A stretch of DNA of 64,000 nt from Pseudaminobacter soli (ex Li et al. 2025) (GTDB lineage Bacteria; Pseudomonadota; Alphaproteobacteria; Rhizobiales; Rhizobiaceae). This document shows, piece after piece, positions 16,769 through 25,985 of this stretch (positions are counted from its first letter, which is position 1; each line of letters opens with the position of its first letter). The translations under genes and the position numbers were made by a program. The stretch is from positions 1-64,000 of the forward strand of contig NZ_JARXVF010000009.1 of assembly GCF_029892515.1 (NCBI RefSeq), written 5' to 3'. The notes beneath the pieces were generated by a model. That model ran no database searches. It was not told the DNA's origin and was given only the letters and a program-made list of their open reading frames with translations.

Positions 16769-17059
16769 ATGAGCGCCACGCGTTTCTCTCACCCTGTCGA
16801 GATCTTCGTCGGCCTTGGATCCCACCGAGTGATCGAGAATGCCGGGCAAGCATACGATGTGCTGAACAAGTGGAGCGGGAGCCGTGGGCCGTGGCATGCC
16901 CAGGCACTCGGCAAGTGCCAGAGCGCGTTGACCAATGAGGGTGACATTGCAGCCGCGCGCATTGCGTTTGTGGCCTTTGCGCGGGCGAGAGGGATTCTGG
17001 TGCCAGATGCGCTCACGGCTGCCATGACCGAGGCCGCGCGGGAGCGGCTGAAACGCTGA
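16769..17059 (+). CDS. DUF982 domain protein
   Basis: A 96-residue protein with the DUF982 pattern of rhizobia: PVEIFVGLGSHRVIENAGQAYDVL at the start, the middle WSGSRGPWHAQALGKCQSAL, and AARIAFVAFARARGILV at the end. These are small cytoplasmic proteins of unknown role, often present in many copies per rhizobial genome. GGAGGAAGG eight bases before ATG 16769 supports the start. Confidence 0.8.
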   Translation: MSATRFSHPVEIFVGLGSHRVIENAGQAYDVLNKWSGSRGPWHAQALGKCQSALTNEGDIAAARIAFVAFARARGILVPDALTAAMTEAARERLKR

Positions 17060-17226
17060 TCTCATGCAACCACCCTCCCCGTATGGCGTTTATGGGCGGT
17101 GGAGGTTGAGCGATAGGCGAAATCCGCAGATTGCCTACAACGCGTCAGCGGTCTCGAATCTTGCAAATCGCTATGTCGAGATGCGGCGTAACGGAGGCCA
17201 ACGGGTAGCCTTCGCAACTTAATCGC

Positions 17227-17750
17227 CTAGTCGTTTCCGATCCGTCCCAGGAACTCCGTGATCATCGCGGACACCTCCGACGGCCGCTCCTGCGGCAGCC
17301 AGTGCCCCGCGCCGGGCAGGATGTGCGATCCGCGCAGGTCCGGAACTAGGCTGGGCATGGCCGCGATGATCTGGTCCATGCCGGGAATGCTCAGGCCAGT
17401 GTCGCGCTCGCCGATCAAAAACAGCGCCGGAATGGCGATCTTGGCCCCCGCCATGGCTTGTTGAAGTTCCCAATTGCGATCCAGGTTGCGGTAATAGTTG
17501 AGGCCGCCCTTGAAGCCGGACGTCCGGAAGGCATCGACGAGGCGCTCGAAGTCTGCCGCCGGCAGCCACTCGGGCAGTGCGGCCGGATCGGGTAGGCTCG
17601 CAAGCAATCCCGTACTGCGGTTGACCATGCCGAAAGGATTGGGCGTTCCGTCTCCGGGCTTCCGCGGCCCCGCCTCGCCGCTGGCGGCAAAGAGCAGTTT
17701 CCGCAGCGTGCGGCGCGGGTCGGCCTCGAACTCGGCCTCCGCCTTGCCGC
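17227..17750 (-). pseudogene. C-terminal part of an alpha/beta hydrolase (epoxide-hydrolase-like)
   Basis: The minus strand encodes EAEFEADPRRTLRKLLFAAS, GGLNYYRNLDRNWEL, PALFLIGERDTGLSIPGMDQ and GAGHWLPQERPSEVSAMITEFL, ending at TAG (17227-17229). The acid (ERD region) and His (GAGHW) of the catalytic triad are present, but the N-terminal half with the nucleophile elbow is missing; upstream of about 17750 the frame loses family character. It is a truncated remnant, although the frame itself stays open to 17919. Confidence 0.75.
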
Positions 17751-17875
17751 GTGTCCTCCCACTACCGGCGACCATCATGGCTGAAATTCGTGGACTCGGA
17801 CGATGACTTCGACGATGATGAGTTGCATGGCGGCCGTGACTAATTGTGACGTGAGCCGAGCCAGGTGCATTTCCA

Positions 17876-18193
17876 ATGCCCAACTTCGATGAAAACACCC
17901 TGCGAATAATGCGCCGCAACGTGCTCCTTGGGATGTGGGCGGCAAAAAAATTGGGGCTTGTGGGCGAAAGCGCGGATGCCTATTCAACCGATCTCGGCAT
18001 GCGAGCGTTTGATTACTGCGACGTGGCTAGCAAAATTCGCGAGGATTTTAACGCTGCGGGCGTGGTCGAATCCGACGAGGAAATTCGACGCGTCATGAAT
18101 GAGTCCTGGCTCCAAGCGTCGAGCGGCAACCGAACAGGAGATGCTCGCGACGGCGCTATGGTACAGATCGTGCGCAATCTCGTGCTGAAATGA
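17876..18193 (+). CDS. DUF1476 family protein, shortened F1-ATPase zeta-subunit homologue
   Basis: A 105-residue protein clearly of the alphaproteobacterial zeta/DUF1476 family: RRNVLLGMWAAKKLGL, then AYSTDLGMRAFDY and VASKIREDFNAAGVVESDEEIRRVMNE. Family members usually begin with an additional segment of the FDDREKAFEAKFAHDEEL type, which is the inhibitory N-terminus in Paracoccus zeta; here only MPNFDENTLRIM precedes the core. The zeta subunit inhibits ATP hydrolysis by F1, so this copy may be a non-inhibitory paralogue or may be decaying. It also has an extended C-terminus (SSGNRTGDARDGAM). Confidence 0.8.
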   Translation: MPNFDENTLRIMRRNVLLGMWAAKKLGLVGESADAYSTDLGMRAFDYCDVASKIREDFNAAGVVESDEEIRRVMNESWLQASSGNRTGDARDGAMVQIVRNLVLK

Positions 18194-18363
18194 CAACCTC
18201 ACCCAGGTGCGTTACCAATCCGGGTCCCTTTCTCCAAGGTTGTCAGGGGATTTTGCTCAGCTATCCATTTTGATTACGATGCATCCATGCTCGTCGCATA
18301 GCTTCGTTTGACATCCACCATAAATGTTCAAAGTCCAGATCCGATCATTGGTGAGAGCGCCCG

Positions 18364-18984
18364 ATGGAAGATCATCTGCAAGCCATCGTCACTCTCATCT
18401 CGCTGGTCAATCCCATGGTCTGCGCGATGATGTTCACTGGCCTGACTGCCGGGCGGACGCGGGCGCAGCGCGTTTCGGATGCAACAAGGGCGATCCTGAC
18501 CATCGCCGTGGTCCTGACCGTCGCGGCGCTTGCGGGCGCTCGCATACTCGACATCTTCGGAATACCACTGGATGTGTTTTCCGTGGCTGGCGGGATCGTC
18601 CTGTCCTTCATCGGTTTCACCATGCTGTCCGGATCCAGGTCGGACCACGCGCCCGATCCCGCAACTCAGAATCCCGATCCGTCCGCTGCGGGGGCGACGC
18701 TGGCACCGATGATCCTGTTCGCGGCCAGCCCCGGCACCATCACCGGGGTCATCACCATCGCGGCGGCGCATTCGCGCAAAGGCATCCCTCTTCCAGCGCT
18801 AACTGGCATATGCGTGGTCCTGATCATCACCTGGGGGCTGCTGCTGCTTGTTGCACGCAGATCGAAACCCCCCAAAGGGCCAAGTCTGGCACATGATATG
18901 GTCACCCGATACATGGGCTTGATCGTGATCGCGATGGGGATCAACTATGCCCTGACCGGATACAAGGCATTCATGGCTGGTTGA
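18364..18984 (+). CDS. MarC family integral membrane protein, divergent
   Basis: A 206-residue membrane protein with about six spans and a MarC-like pattern (IVTLISLVNPMVCAMMFTGL; ILDIFGIPLDVFSVAGGIVL; ASPGTITGVITIAAAHSRKG; MGLIVIAMGINYAL). The position of the usual NPxG motif is NPMV here. Function is unknown, as for the family. It is transcribed alone, upstream of the sulfatase block. Confidence 0.75.
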   Translation: MEDHLQAIVTLISLVNPMVCAMMFTGLTAGRTRAQRVSDATRAILTIAVVLTVAALAGARILDIFGIPLDVFSVAGGIVLSFIGFTMLSGSRSDHAPDPATQNPDPSAAGATLAPMILFAASPGTITGVITIAAAHSRKGIPLPALTGICVVLIITWGLLLLVARRSKPPKGPSLAHDMVTRYMGLIVIAMGINYALTGYKAFMAG

Positions 18985-19342
18985 GGCCAGCCATCGACAG
19001 AGCCAACCGGTGGCACGAACCCGGTCTTGTTCTCAAATACTGAACAATCTGAATGGTGGCTGTGGGCCGGGTATGGACTGGCAGCTTCCGGTCGCACATC
19101 CTTGATTGCGGACATTAAGGTCGGCGTGCGCATCGTCGTGGCCTGACCCTGACCTGACATTATTAGCTAGCCAATTGATGCCGGCTTCGCTCAGACGCGG
19201 GCTTGCGCGCTCGACCATAGCCAAAAGAATAACTCCATTGAATATACGGTAGTTTTATTGGCAGCATTGAAGCTCCAAGTTCGCGCTCTAGAACTCCCCA
19301 AGACCAGTCTTCGTCCTGGCAAAAGTGGGGATACTTCTTGCG
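18985..19342. other. Intergenic stretch
   Basis: No gene is visible. The last 90 bases before the FGE gene (from about 19240, including CGCTCTAGAACTC and CAAAAGTGGGGATAC) recur at 40385-40474 before the decayed second copy, so they belong to the duplicated block and probably hold the FGE promoter. Confidence 0.5.
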
Positions 19343-20329
19343 ATGACAGCTACTTTGGAAGCGCCGATAAGTGAAGAACCCAGAAGTAATACGCTAAGTC
19401 GCGGTATGATTTGGATTCCGGGCGGCACGTTCCGCATGGGATCGGAACGGCACTATCCCGAGGAAGCGCCGGTCCACCGGGTCGCCGTCGACGGCTTTTG
19501 GATGGACCGGACGCCGGTGACGAACCGCCAGTTCCGCGCCTTCGTCCGTGCAACCGGGCACGTTACCGTGGCGGAGAGAAATCCAGACCCGAAGGACTAT
19601 CCTTTTGCCCTACCGCACATGCTCAAGGCTGGATCACTTGTGTTCATTCCTCCGGATCAGCCAGTCGCTCTCACCGATTTCAGCAGGTGGTGGGCCTTCA
19701 AGTTCGGGGCAAACTGGCGTCGTCCTTATGGTCCGGGCTCCTCAATCAAGGGGTTGGACGATCACCCGGTGGTACATGTCGCCTGCCTCGACGCAGAGGC
19801 TTATGCGCGCTGGGCCAACAAAGACCTGCCGACCGAAGCGGAGTGGGAATACGCGGCGCGCGGCGGGCTCGACCAGGCAGAGTTCGCCTGGGGCGACGAA
19901 TTGACCCCGAACGGCCGACATATGGCCAACACCTGGCAGGGCCAGTTCCCTTCGCAGAATCTCGCGCAGGACGGCTTCGAGCGCACGTCGCCCGTCATGT
20001 CGTTCCCCCCGAACGATTACGGGCTCTACGACATGATCGGCAATGTCTGGGAATGGACGAGCGACTGGTACATGCCGAAGCACCCAGCCGATGCGGCGAA
20101 GGCGTGCTGCGTTCCACAGAACCCGCGCGGCGGGCGGGAGGAGCAAAGTTACGACGCCTGCCAACCTGGGGCGAAGATTCCCCGACGGGTGGTGAAGGGC
20201 GGTTCGCATCTGTGCGCGCCGAACTATTGCCGTCGCTACCGGCCGGCGGCGCGTCACCCGCAGCCTGTCGACACTTCCATGAGCCACGTTGGATTCCGCT
20301 GCATCATTAGAAAGAGGAGCACTCCATGA
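19343..20329 (+). CDS. Formylglycine-generating enzyme (sulfatase-modifying factor family)
   Basis: A 328-residue FGE-sulfatase-domain protein. It has the N-terminal block MIWIPGGTFRMGSERHYPEE, the middle DLPTEAEWEYAARGG, YGLYDMIGNVWEWTSDWY, and the C-terminal catalytic region KGGSHLCAPNYCRRYRPAAR with both Cys residues expected of a true FGE. The enzyme oxidises the motif Cys of sulfatases to formylglycine. It overlaps the sulfatase start by four bases (ATGA), so the downstream sulfatase is the evident client. ATG 19343 is preferred to the upstream GTG because it fits the duplicated copy at 40475. Confidence 0.92.
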   Translation: MTATLEAPISEEPRSNTLSRGMIWIPGGTFRMGSERHYPEEAPVHRVAVDGFWMDRTPVTNRQFRAFVRATGHVTVAERNPDPKDYPFALPHMLKAGSLVFIPPDQPVALTDFSRWWAFKFGANWRRPYGPGSSIKGLDDHPVVHVACLDAEAYARWANKDLPTEAEWEYAARGGLDQAEFAWGDELTPNGRHMANTWQGQFPSQNLAQDGFERTSPVMSFPPNDYGLYDMIGNVWEWTSDWYMPKHPADAAKACCVPQNPRGGREEQSYDACQPGAKIPRRVVKGGSHLCAPNYCRRYRPAARHPQPVDTSMSHVGFRCIIRKRSTP

Positions 20330-22119
20330 ATGATGATCGTGCATTCTCAGAAACTAGAGATGGTAGGTTTCGCCTCAGGCGGATGTGGACAAGAGCCGCG
20401 TTGATCGGAGGCACGGCCTTGTTCTCGGCCGCGATGGCCGCCGCGTCTTTCGCCCAAGCGCAGCAACAGCCGCCGCAACCGGCACAGCCGCCACAGCGAC
20501 CGAACATCATGTTCATCATGGGCGACGACATCGGCTGGATGCAGCCGAGCATCTACCATCGCGGCGTAATGGTTGGCGAAACGCCGAACATCGACCGCAT
20601 CGGTAAGGAAGGTGCGATGTTCACCGACTATGTGGCCATGCAGAGCTGCACCTCCGGTCGCAACGCCTTCTTCACAGGCATGTATCCGCTGCGCACGGGC
20701 ATGATCCCCCCACAACTGCCTGGCAGCCCATCCTATCTGCAGCCCGGCACGCCGGCGCTCGCCAAGTTCCTGCTCGACCTTGGCTACACTACCGGCGAAT
20801 TCGGCAAGAACCATCTGGGCGATCACACCGCATCGCTGCCAACGGCACACGGTTTCCAGGAATATTGGGGCTATCTCTATCATCTCGATGCCATGCAGCA
20901 GGTGAGCTTCCCTGACATCAACAAGAATCCAAACACCCAGACCGTCGCGCCGCCTTGCCGCAACACGCCGATCCCCGGCATCGCCGAGGTGCCAGGCGCA
21001 GTCGACGCCAAGACAACGACCTGCCTCACTCCGCCGCGCAACGTGCTGGCGTGCAAATCCGCCAACGGCACGGAGCAAAACCAGATGTGCTCCGATGAGG
21101 GGCCGCTGACGCTCGAGCGCTCCAAGACGGTGGACGAGGAAATCTCGGACAAGGTTGTCGACTTCCTCGACCGCAACGACCCGAAGAAGACCAACAAGCC
21201 CTTCTTCGTCTGGTACAACCCGGCCCGTATGCATGTCGTGACCGTGCTGTCACCGAAATACGAAGCCATGGTCGGCGAGCGCGGCGGCAAAGATTGGGGC
21301 GTCAACGAAGCCGGCATGAAGCAGCTCGACGACAATGTCGGCGTCGTCCTCAAGAAGCTGGAGGATATGGGCCAACTCGACAACACCATCGTGGTCTTCA
21401 CCACCGATAACGGCGCAGAGGCCATCAGCTTCCCGGATGGCGGTGTGACCCCGTTCAAGGGCCAGAAGGGCGAGGCTTGGGAGGGCGGTTATCGCGCGCC
21501 ATTGGTGGTCCGCTGGCCGGGCGTCATCAAACCAGGCACGATCAACAACCAGTTGTTTGCGGCCCTCGACTGGCTGCCGACGCTGGTCGACATCGCCGGC
21601 GGACCGAAAGGTGATGGGTTGAAGCAGCAGATCGAGGCCGGGCAGTATCCCGGCATCGTCAAGACGACACTCGATGGCTTCGACCAGACCGATATGCTCG
21701 AAGGCAAGACCGCGAAATCGGCGCGTGACTTCTTCTTCTATTATTCGGGGGCGACGCCGTCGGCGGTGCGCTACAAGAACTGGAAGATGTACTACACCAT
21801 GGCGCAACCAGGGCCGCAGGGCTGGATTCTGCCGCTCATCCCGTTCCACTTCACCTTGGTGCAGAACATCAAGCGCGACCCGTTCGAGCAGGCGGTCGGC
21901 ATCGATCAGAAGACGGCCATGAGCCTTGGCGGCGCATTGGGCGCTCCGGCGACCGCGTTCCAGTACGATTGGAACATGTTGCCGATCGGCCAGCAGTTGT
22001 GGCTGCACCACCTCGAGACCTACGAGAAGTTCCCGCCGCTGCAAGCCCCCGAGAGCTACAATCTCAGCGGCATCCTCGATCAGGTCAAGAAGGCCTTGGC
22101 GAACCACCCGAGCGACTAG
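20326..22119 (+). CDS. Sulfatase (arylsulfatase family), exported
   Basis: A 597-residue sulfatase. After a signal-like hydrophobic segment (ALIGGTALFSAAMAAASFAQA) and a Gln/Pro-rich linker come the metal-binding NIMFIMGDDIGW, the maturation motif MQSCTSGRNAFFTGMYPLRT, the GKNHLGDH block and VVFTTDNGAEA. The modifiable Cys is followed by Thr-Ser-Gly-Arg, i.e. C-T-S-G-R, where C-x-P-x-R or C-T-A-G-R is usual. AGAGGAG precedes ATG 20326. Substrate unknown; the type suggests aryl or other sulfate esters in the periplasm. Confidence 0.93.
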   Translation: MNDDRAFSETRDGRFRLRRMWTRAALIGGTALFSAAMAAASFAQAQQQPPQPAQPPQRPNIMFIMGDDIGWMQPSIYHRGVMVGETPNIDRIGKEGAMFTDYVAMQSCTSGRNAFFTGMYPLRTGMIPPQLPGSPSYLQPGTPALAKFLLDLGYTTGEFGKNHLGDHTASLPTAHGFQEYWGYLYHLDAMQQVSFPDINKNPNTQTVAPPCRNTPIPGIAEVPGAVDAKTTTCLTPPRNVLACKSANGTEQNQMCSDEGPLTLERSKTVDEEISDKVVDFLDRNDPKKTNKPFFVWYNPARMHVVTVLSPKYEAMVGERGGKDWGVNEAGMKQLDDNVGVVLKKLEDMGQLDNTIVVFTTDNGAEAISFPDGGVTPFKGQKGEAWEGGYRAPLVVRWPGVIKPGTINNQLFAALDWLPTLVDIAGGPKGDGLKQQIEAGQYPGIVKTTLDGFDQTDMLEGKTAKSARDFFFYYSGATPSAVRYKNWKMYYTMAQPGPQGWILPLIPFHFTLVQNIKRDPFEQAVGIDQKTAMSLGGALGAPATAFQYDWNMLPIGQQLWLHHLETYEKFPPLQAPESYNLSGILDQVKKALANHPSD

Positions 22120-22146
22120 CTGGATGGGCAGCCGTTTTGCCACCCC

Positions 22147-22176
22147 GCTCCTCCCCCCGCATGCGGGGGGAGGAGC
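22147..22176. terminator. Perfect 30-base palindrome after the sulfatase gene
   Basis: The arm GCTCCTCCCCCCGC (22147-22160) is exactly mirrored at 22163-22176 around AT, 27 bases after the sulfatase stop. It can form a very stable hairpin in RNA of either strand, but no T-run follows. It could be a terminator, an mRNA-stabilising element or a copy of a dispersed intergenic palindrome. The palindrome is absent from the second copy of the block (40.4-41.6 kb). Confidence 0.5.
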
Positions 22177-22337
22177 ATGGCGCTCAGGGCGGATGACCGG
22201 CGACGGCGGTCTACCTGGGAAATTCACGGTTCCAAGCGGCGCGCCTTGCAGGATTGATCGCGCTCCTCGGGCTCATGGCTTTGCCCAAGCTGATCTGTCA
22301 ACGGAGCGGGATGAGGAATTCTAACAGGAGTTGTCTC

Positions 22338-23114
22338 GTGCTCGATCTGTCGAACTATTCGCTTCCAGCGATCTTTCTGGCCGGTTTCGCTGTAATTCTG
22401 GCGGCAATCGAATTTGGCCACTGGCTCGGTGCGCGCGTCGGTGATCGGGGCGATGACAACGTGCCCACACTGGAAGGGGCCATGATCGGTCTGCTGGCCT
22501 TGATGTTCGGCTTTACCTTTGCCTTGGCGCTCACGCGCTTTGACGCTCGACGCACTGCCGTGTTGGCCGAAGCCAACGCAATCAGTACCACCGCGCTGCG
22601 CGCGCGCCTGTTACCCGAACCGCATCGGAACGAGGTGTTGGGACTGCTGCAGAACTACGTGAAAATTCGGCTCGACGTCACCCAGCATCAACTGACGCAA
22701 GCCGAATGGGCGGCGGCGATCGATAAGTCGAATGCGATTCAAGAAAAACTCTGGCAACAGGCAATGGCGATGGCCGCGTCCGATACCGGCATGGTGCCTA
22801 CGGGCCTGTTCATCCTGGCCCTGAATGAGACGATCGACGATCAAGCAAGGCGGCTGATAGCGCAACGCAGTCGCGTACCGAACATCGTTCAACTGACGCT
22901 TTTCGGCATCGCCGTCGTCGCGAGCGGGTTCGCGGGTTACGCAACCGGGGTTAAAGTCCGGCGCTCCCGGATACCGGTTTATGTCATGGGCCTGTTGGTC
23001 ACTTGCGTCATCATCGTGATCCTCGACCTCGACAGACCAGGTGCCGGGTTCATTGAAGCGAGCCAGCAACCGATGATCGATGCAGCCGCCAGCCTTGCCG
23101 CAATTTCCGAGTAG
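22338..23114 (+). CDS. DUF4239 (bestrophin-like) membrane protein, copy 1
   Basis: A 258-residue membrane protein: two N-terminal spans (SLPAIFLAGFAVILAAIEFG; IGLLALMFGFTFALALTRF), a helical cytoplasmic middle, and two C-terminal spans with the family ending ILDLDRPGAGFIEASQQPMID. Role unknown; the domain is related to bestrophin-type channels. GTG 22338 is preferred because AGGAG lies eight bases before it, and because the duplicate at 40874 has ATG at the same codon. It follows the sulfatase gene after the palindrome. Confidence 0.85.
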   Translation: MLDLSNYSLPAIFLAGFAVILAAIEFGHWLGARVGDRGDDNVPTLEGAMIGLLALMFGFTFALALTRFDARRTAVLAEANAISTTALRARLLPEPHRNEVLGLLQNYVKIRLDVTQHQLTQAEWAAAIDKSNAIQEKLWQQAMAMAASDTGMVPTGLFILALNETIDDQARRLIAQRSRVPNIVQLTLFGIAVVASGFAGYATGVKVRRSRIPVYVMGLLVTCVIIVILDLDRPGAGFIEASQQPMIDAAASLAAISE

Positions 23115-23268
23115 GTGCCCGCATGGCCGACATCGGCATGGCTGACCGGTGAGGTGGACGACGCGTGAGGTTCGCCCGCTTTCGTGTGCTCAGATGATAG
23201 TCCTCCTCAACGGTAACCGCTTCGTAGCATGGCAAAGAGCTTTCCGGCGCTAAACGGGAGAAAGTATT

Positions 23269-24093
23269 TTGAGATTGCTGACGCGCCTTTTCCAGCGATT
23301 TCTGGTTCTCTGTTTGGGCGTGCTTAGCGTTTGGCTGATCGTCTTCGTCGTTTTCGATACCGCGGACCACAGGCTTCCATGGCTCCTGGCGGTGAGCCTT
23401 ACATACGGCTTGGCCGCCTATGTCATTTTGCCAAACGTGGTCCGAATGGGCCTCAAGATACTTCATCGTGGAGCTATCCCTCAGTACACGATCACCGGCG
23501 ATGGTCTGCCCGGTGACCCTGTAAATCTTGTCCTCGTCGGAACGCGCCAGCAACTTTGCGATGCGTTTGCGACGGCGGACTGGTCCACGGCCGACCGTTT
23601 GGGGCTGGCGAGTTCATGGCGAATGATACGAGCATTTGTGCTCAACTCTCCGTATCCCACCGCTCCTTTCAGCCCCCTCTATCTCTTTGGGCGACGGCAG
23701 GACATAGGTTTCCAAGAGCCCATCGATAATAGCCCGCGTAAGCGCCATCACATCCGTTTCTGGGCGCGAAGCCTCGACCACTCCGAGGACGATGTGAGCA
23801 CAACGAGCTTCTGGTTGAATACTGACAAGCCTTCGGCCGACCAGCGCGTGCTATGGGTCGGGGCGGGGACCAAGGATACGGGTTTTTCTCTCACCTGGCT
23901 GACGTTCCAAGTTACTCACGCTACCGCTTCAGATACGAACGCCGAGCGCGATCACATAATCGGCGAGCTGAGAGCAAGACGCGTGATCGGGGATGTTACG
24001 TTGCACCAATCTGGTTCACGTTTGCAGACCGGAAAGATCAACCATTACATTACCGATGGCGAGATCGCGTTCGCCAGCTTGATAGAAAATTGA
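23269..24093 (+). CDS. LssY C-terminal domain membrane protein
   Basis: A 274-residue protein with two N-terminal spans (FLVLCLGVLSVWLIVFVVF; WLLAVSLTYGLAAYVIL), then the LssY_C-type globular domain beginning GDPVNLVLVGTRQQLCDAFA and containing RHHIRFWARS and LWVGAGTKDTGFSLT. LssY_C proteins are linked to type II secretion-related or lipid-phosphatase proteins elsewhere; function is unknown. The start is TTG 23269 with GGGAG eight bases upstream. Confidence 0.75.
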   Translation: MRLLTRLFQRFLVLCLGVLSVWLIVFVVFDTADHRLPWLLAVSLTYGLAAYVILPNVVRMGLKILHRGAIPQYTITGDGLPGDPVNLVLVGTRQQLCDAFATADWSTADRLGLASSWRMIRAFVLNSPYPTAPFSPLYLFGRRQDIGFQEPIDNSPRKRHHIRFWARSLDHSEDDVSTTSFWLNTDKPSADQRVLWVGAGTKDTGFSLTWLTFQVTHATASDTNAERDHIIGELRARRVIGDVTLHQSGSRLQTGKINHYITDGEIAFASLIEN

Positions 24094-24222
24094 ACGAGGA
24101 CGTGCAATCGCGGTTTCTGGACCAGGAAATTGGGCTTCGATAGCACCGGGTCATCGAAATCCTCAGCATGACTTTCCGGATTTGGCACCGAGGACAATGT
24201 TCGAACGCTGCGGAGAAACTCG

Positions 24223-25299
24223 ATGAGATTTTCGCAACCAGCCACGTTCTGGATTGCAATCTCTGCTGTCGCTTTGGTTGCGTTGGTGCTGTTGCACCAA
24301 ATCCTCTTGCCGTTCGTCGTCGGCGCAATGCTCGCCTATCTGCTCGTTCCGGCGGTCGACAGATTGGAACGCTTAGGGATAAATCGTGCCTTTGCCGCTC
24401 TCCTCGTCTTCCTGCCGCTGGTTGCGGGTTTTGTCGCCTTTGTCTTGGTGATACTCCCGGTCATCATTGGCGAACTCAGATTCTTTATCGAGCAGTTTCC
24501 CCGCTACGTCGCACGGCTCCAGTCGCTCATGACCGATGCTAGTCACCCCTGGCTGCATCGTATCGTAGGTGATGTTCATATCGAGCCATCCTCCGCCAAT
24601 GTCGCGGGCGCGATGGGCAGCGCTTGGCTCGACGGCTTCCTTCGCTCGGCATGGTCTGGCGGATTGGCTTTGATCCACCTTCTGTCACTGCTCGTCGTCA
24701 CGCCGATCATCGCCATTTATCTGGCAATTGATTGGCAACGAATGATTGCGACCGTCGATGGCTGGTTTCCCCCGGCACACCGCGACCATGTTCGGGCACT
24801 TGCGCGGGAAATCCACGAGACGGTTGCCGGCTTTGTGCGGGGGCAGGCCGTTATTTGTCTCGTTCTCGCCGTGCTTTATGCAACAGCTCTCAAGATGATT
24901 GGGCTCAACCATGCCATCTTGATAGGTATCACCGCGGGCCTCGTCAGTTTTGTTCCCTATCTCGGAGCCGCCACCGGCTTCTTCGTGGCCGTGTGCGTTG
25001 CGCTGACCCAGTTCTGGCCGAACTGGGTCCCCGTCGCTCTTGTGGGGAGCATCTTCATCGTCGGAGAAATGCTTGCCGATTATGTGCTGTCGCCGCGGAT
25101 TATCGGTAGTCGCGTCAAACTCAACCCAGTCTGGATGATGTTTGCGCTGTTCGCTTTTGGATGGCTGTTCGGCTTCATCGGCTTGCTGTTGGCGATACCG
25201 GTCGCGGCGGCGCTGGGCGTGATCCTGCGGTTCGCGAGGCGGCAGTCCCTGGCAAGCTCGGTTGACGACGTCGATCGCAGCCTGCCGGGCCCGGAATGA
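24223..25299 (+). CDS. AI-2E family (PerM/YdiK type) transporter
   Basis: A 358-residue integral membrane protein of the AI-2E transporter (UPF0118) family, with about seven or eight spans. Typical blocks are LLHQILLPFVVGAMLAYLLVP, TPIIAIYLAIDWQRM, GFVRGQAVICLVLAVLYATA, SFVPYLGAATGF and VLSPRIIGSRVKLNPVWMMF. Members export small molecules or ions; some move autoinducer-2, others act as Na/H antiporters. GGAG lies before ATG 24223. It may be co-transcribed with the LssY_C gene. Confidence 0.9.
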   Translation: MRFSQPATFWIAISAVALVALVLLHQILLPFVVGAMLAYLLVPAVDRLERLGINRAFAALLVFLPLVAGFVAFVLVILPVIIGELRFFIEQFPRYVARLQSLMTDASHPWLHRIVGDVHIEPSSANVAGAMGSAWLDGFLRSAWSGGLALIHLLSLLVVTPIIAIYLAIDWQRMIATVDGWFPPAHRDHVRALAREIHETVAGFVRGQAVICLVLAVLYATALKMIGLNHAILIGITAGLVSFVPYLGAATGFFVAVCVALTQFWPNWVPVALVGSIFIVGEMLADYVLSPRIIGSRVKLNPVWMMFALFAFGWLFGFIGLLLAIPVAAALGVILRFARRQSLASSVDDVDRSLPGPE

Positions 25300-25985
25300 T
25301 GGAGAGGCACTGAACCGGATAGAACCAATGTCGTTCTGGGCCGCTGAGGTGAACTTTGGCGCAGCTCGGAAGCAGACATCGGGTAACCATGCCGGACGTC
25401 GTGCTCGCGAGATTAGCGGCCGTCCATGCCGCGGAACACGAATGGCACGACCATGCCCCCGAAGGAGACCTTTGGAGCCTTTGAAAGCCGAGTTTTCTGC
25501 CCAGGGCTTCCGAGGACTTTGTGTCAGTCGCTGGTCTTCCGAGGCCGGAAATCGAGCGCGTCGCGGTAATCTCTGCTGGTCTGGCCGGCAGGAGCCAGTA
25601 GCCGGTTCCTTGGTCTCGTAGGTGCTGCCATCCAGGCGATAGCCGAGGTCAGCGCCACTGGTGATACTCACATGCTCGCCGTCGCTGGTGCACGAGAGAT
25701 GGCGGAACTGGTCGTAGCTGAACACGATTCGTTGGCGCTCGAGTCCTCGGCGACCGCGACGCCGACGGGCAGGCTGCGCGCGAAGGCTTGAAGCCGCATC
25801 TGGCTCTGCAACGGCAACTAAGTTGCCTGCAGGTCGGGGCCGCCGCCTTTGGTCAGTTCGAGACGGCGGCCCCGAAACTCGTTCCGAAGTCATTGATCGT
25901 TAGCCGCAGCACTGTTGCGCGCCCGTATATGCTTTCTCGGCAGCGATGACTGGTTGAAAACGATCTATGAAAGAGTCTGCTCGGC
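25300..25985. other. Long intergenic stretch with decayed coding sequence
   Basis: No intact gene. On the minus strand near 25620-25760, one frame reads VFSYDQFRHLSCTSDGEHV and then DLGYRLDGSTYETKEPATG, and after a frame change YWLLPARPAEITATRS, which looks like frameshifted real protein. I do not recognise the family. The rest carries overlapping frames without start signals. Confidence 0.4.

Noticed and set aside
17751-17919. 5' extension of the alpha/beta hydrolase frame
   Set aside because: The sequence is Arg/His-rich and does not match hydrolases, so the gene was called truncated at about 17750.
24685-25893. 402-codon minus-strand frame
   Set aside because: Most of it is antisense to the AI-2E-type gene. 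Only the short part near 25620-25760 looks protein-like, and that is reported as a remnant.
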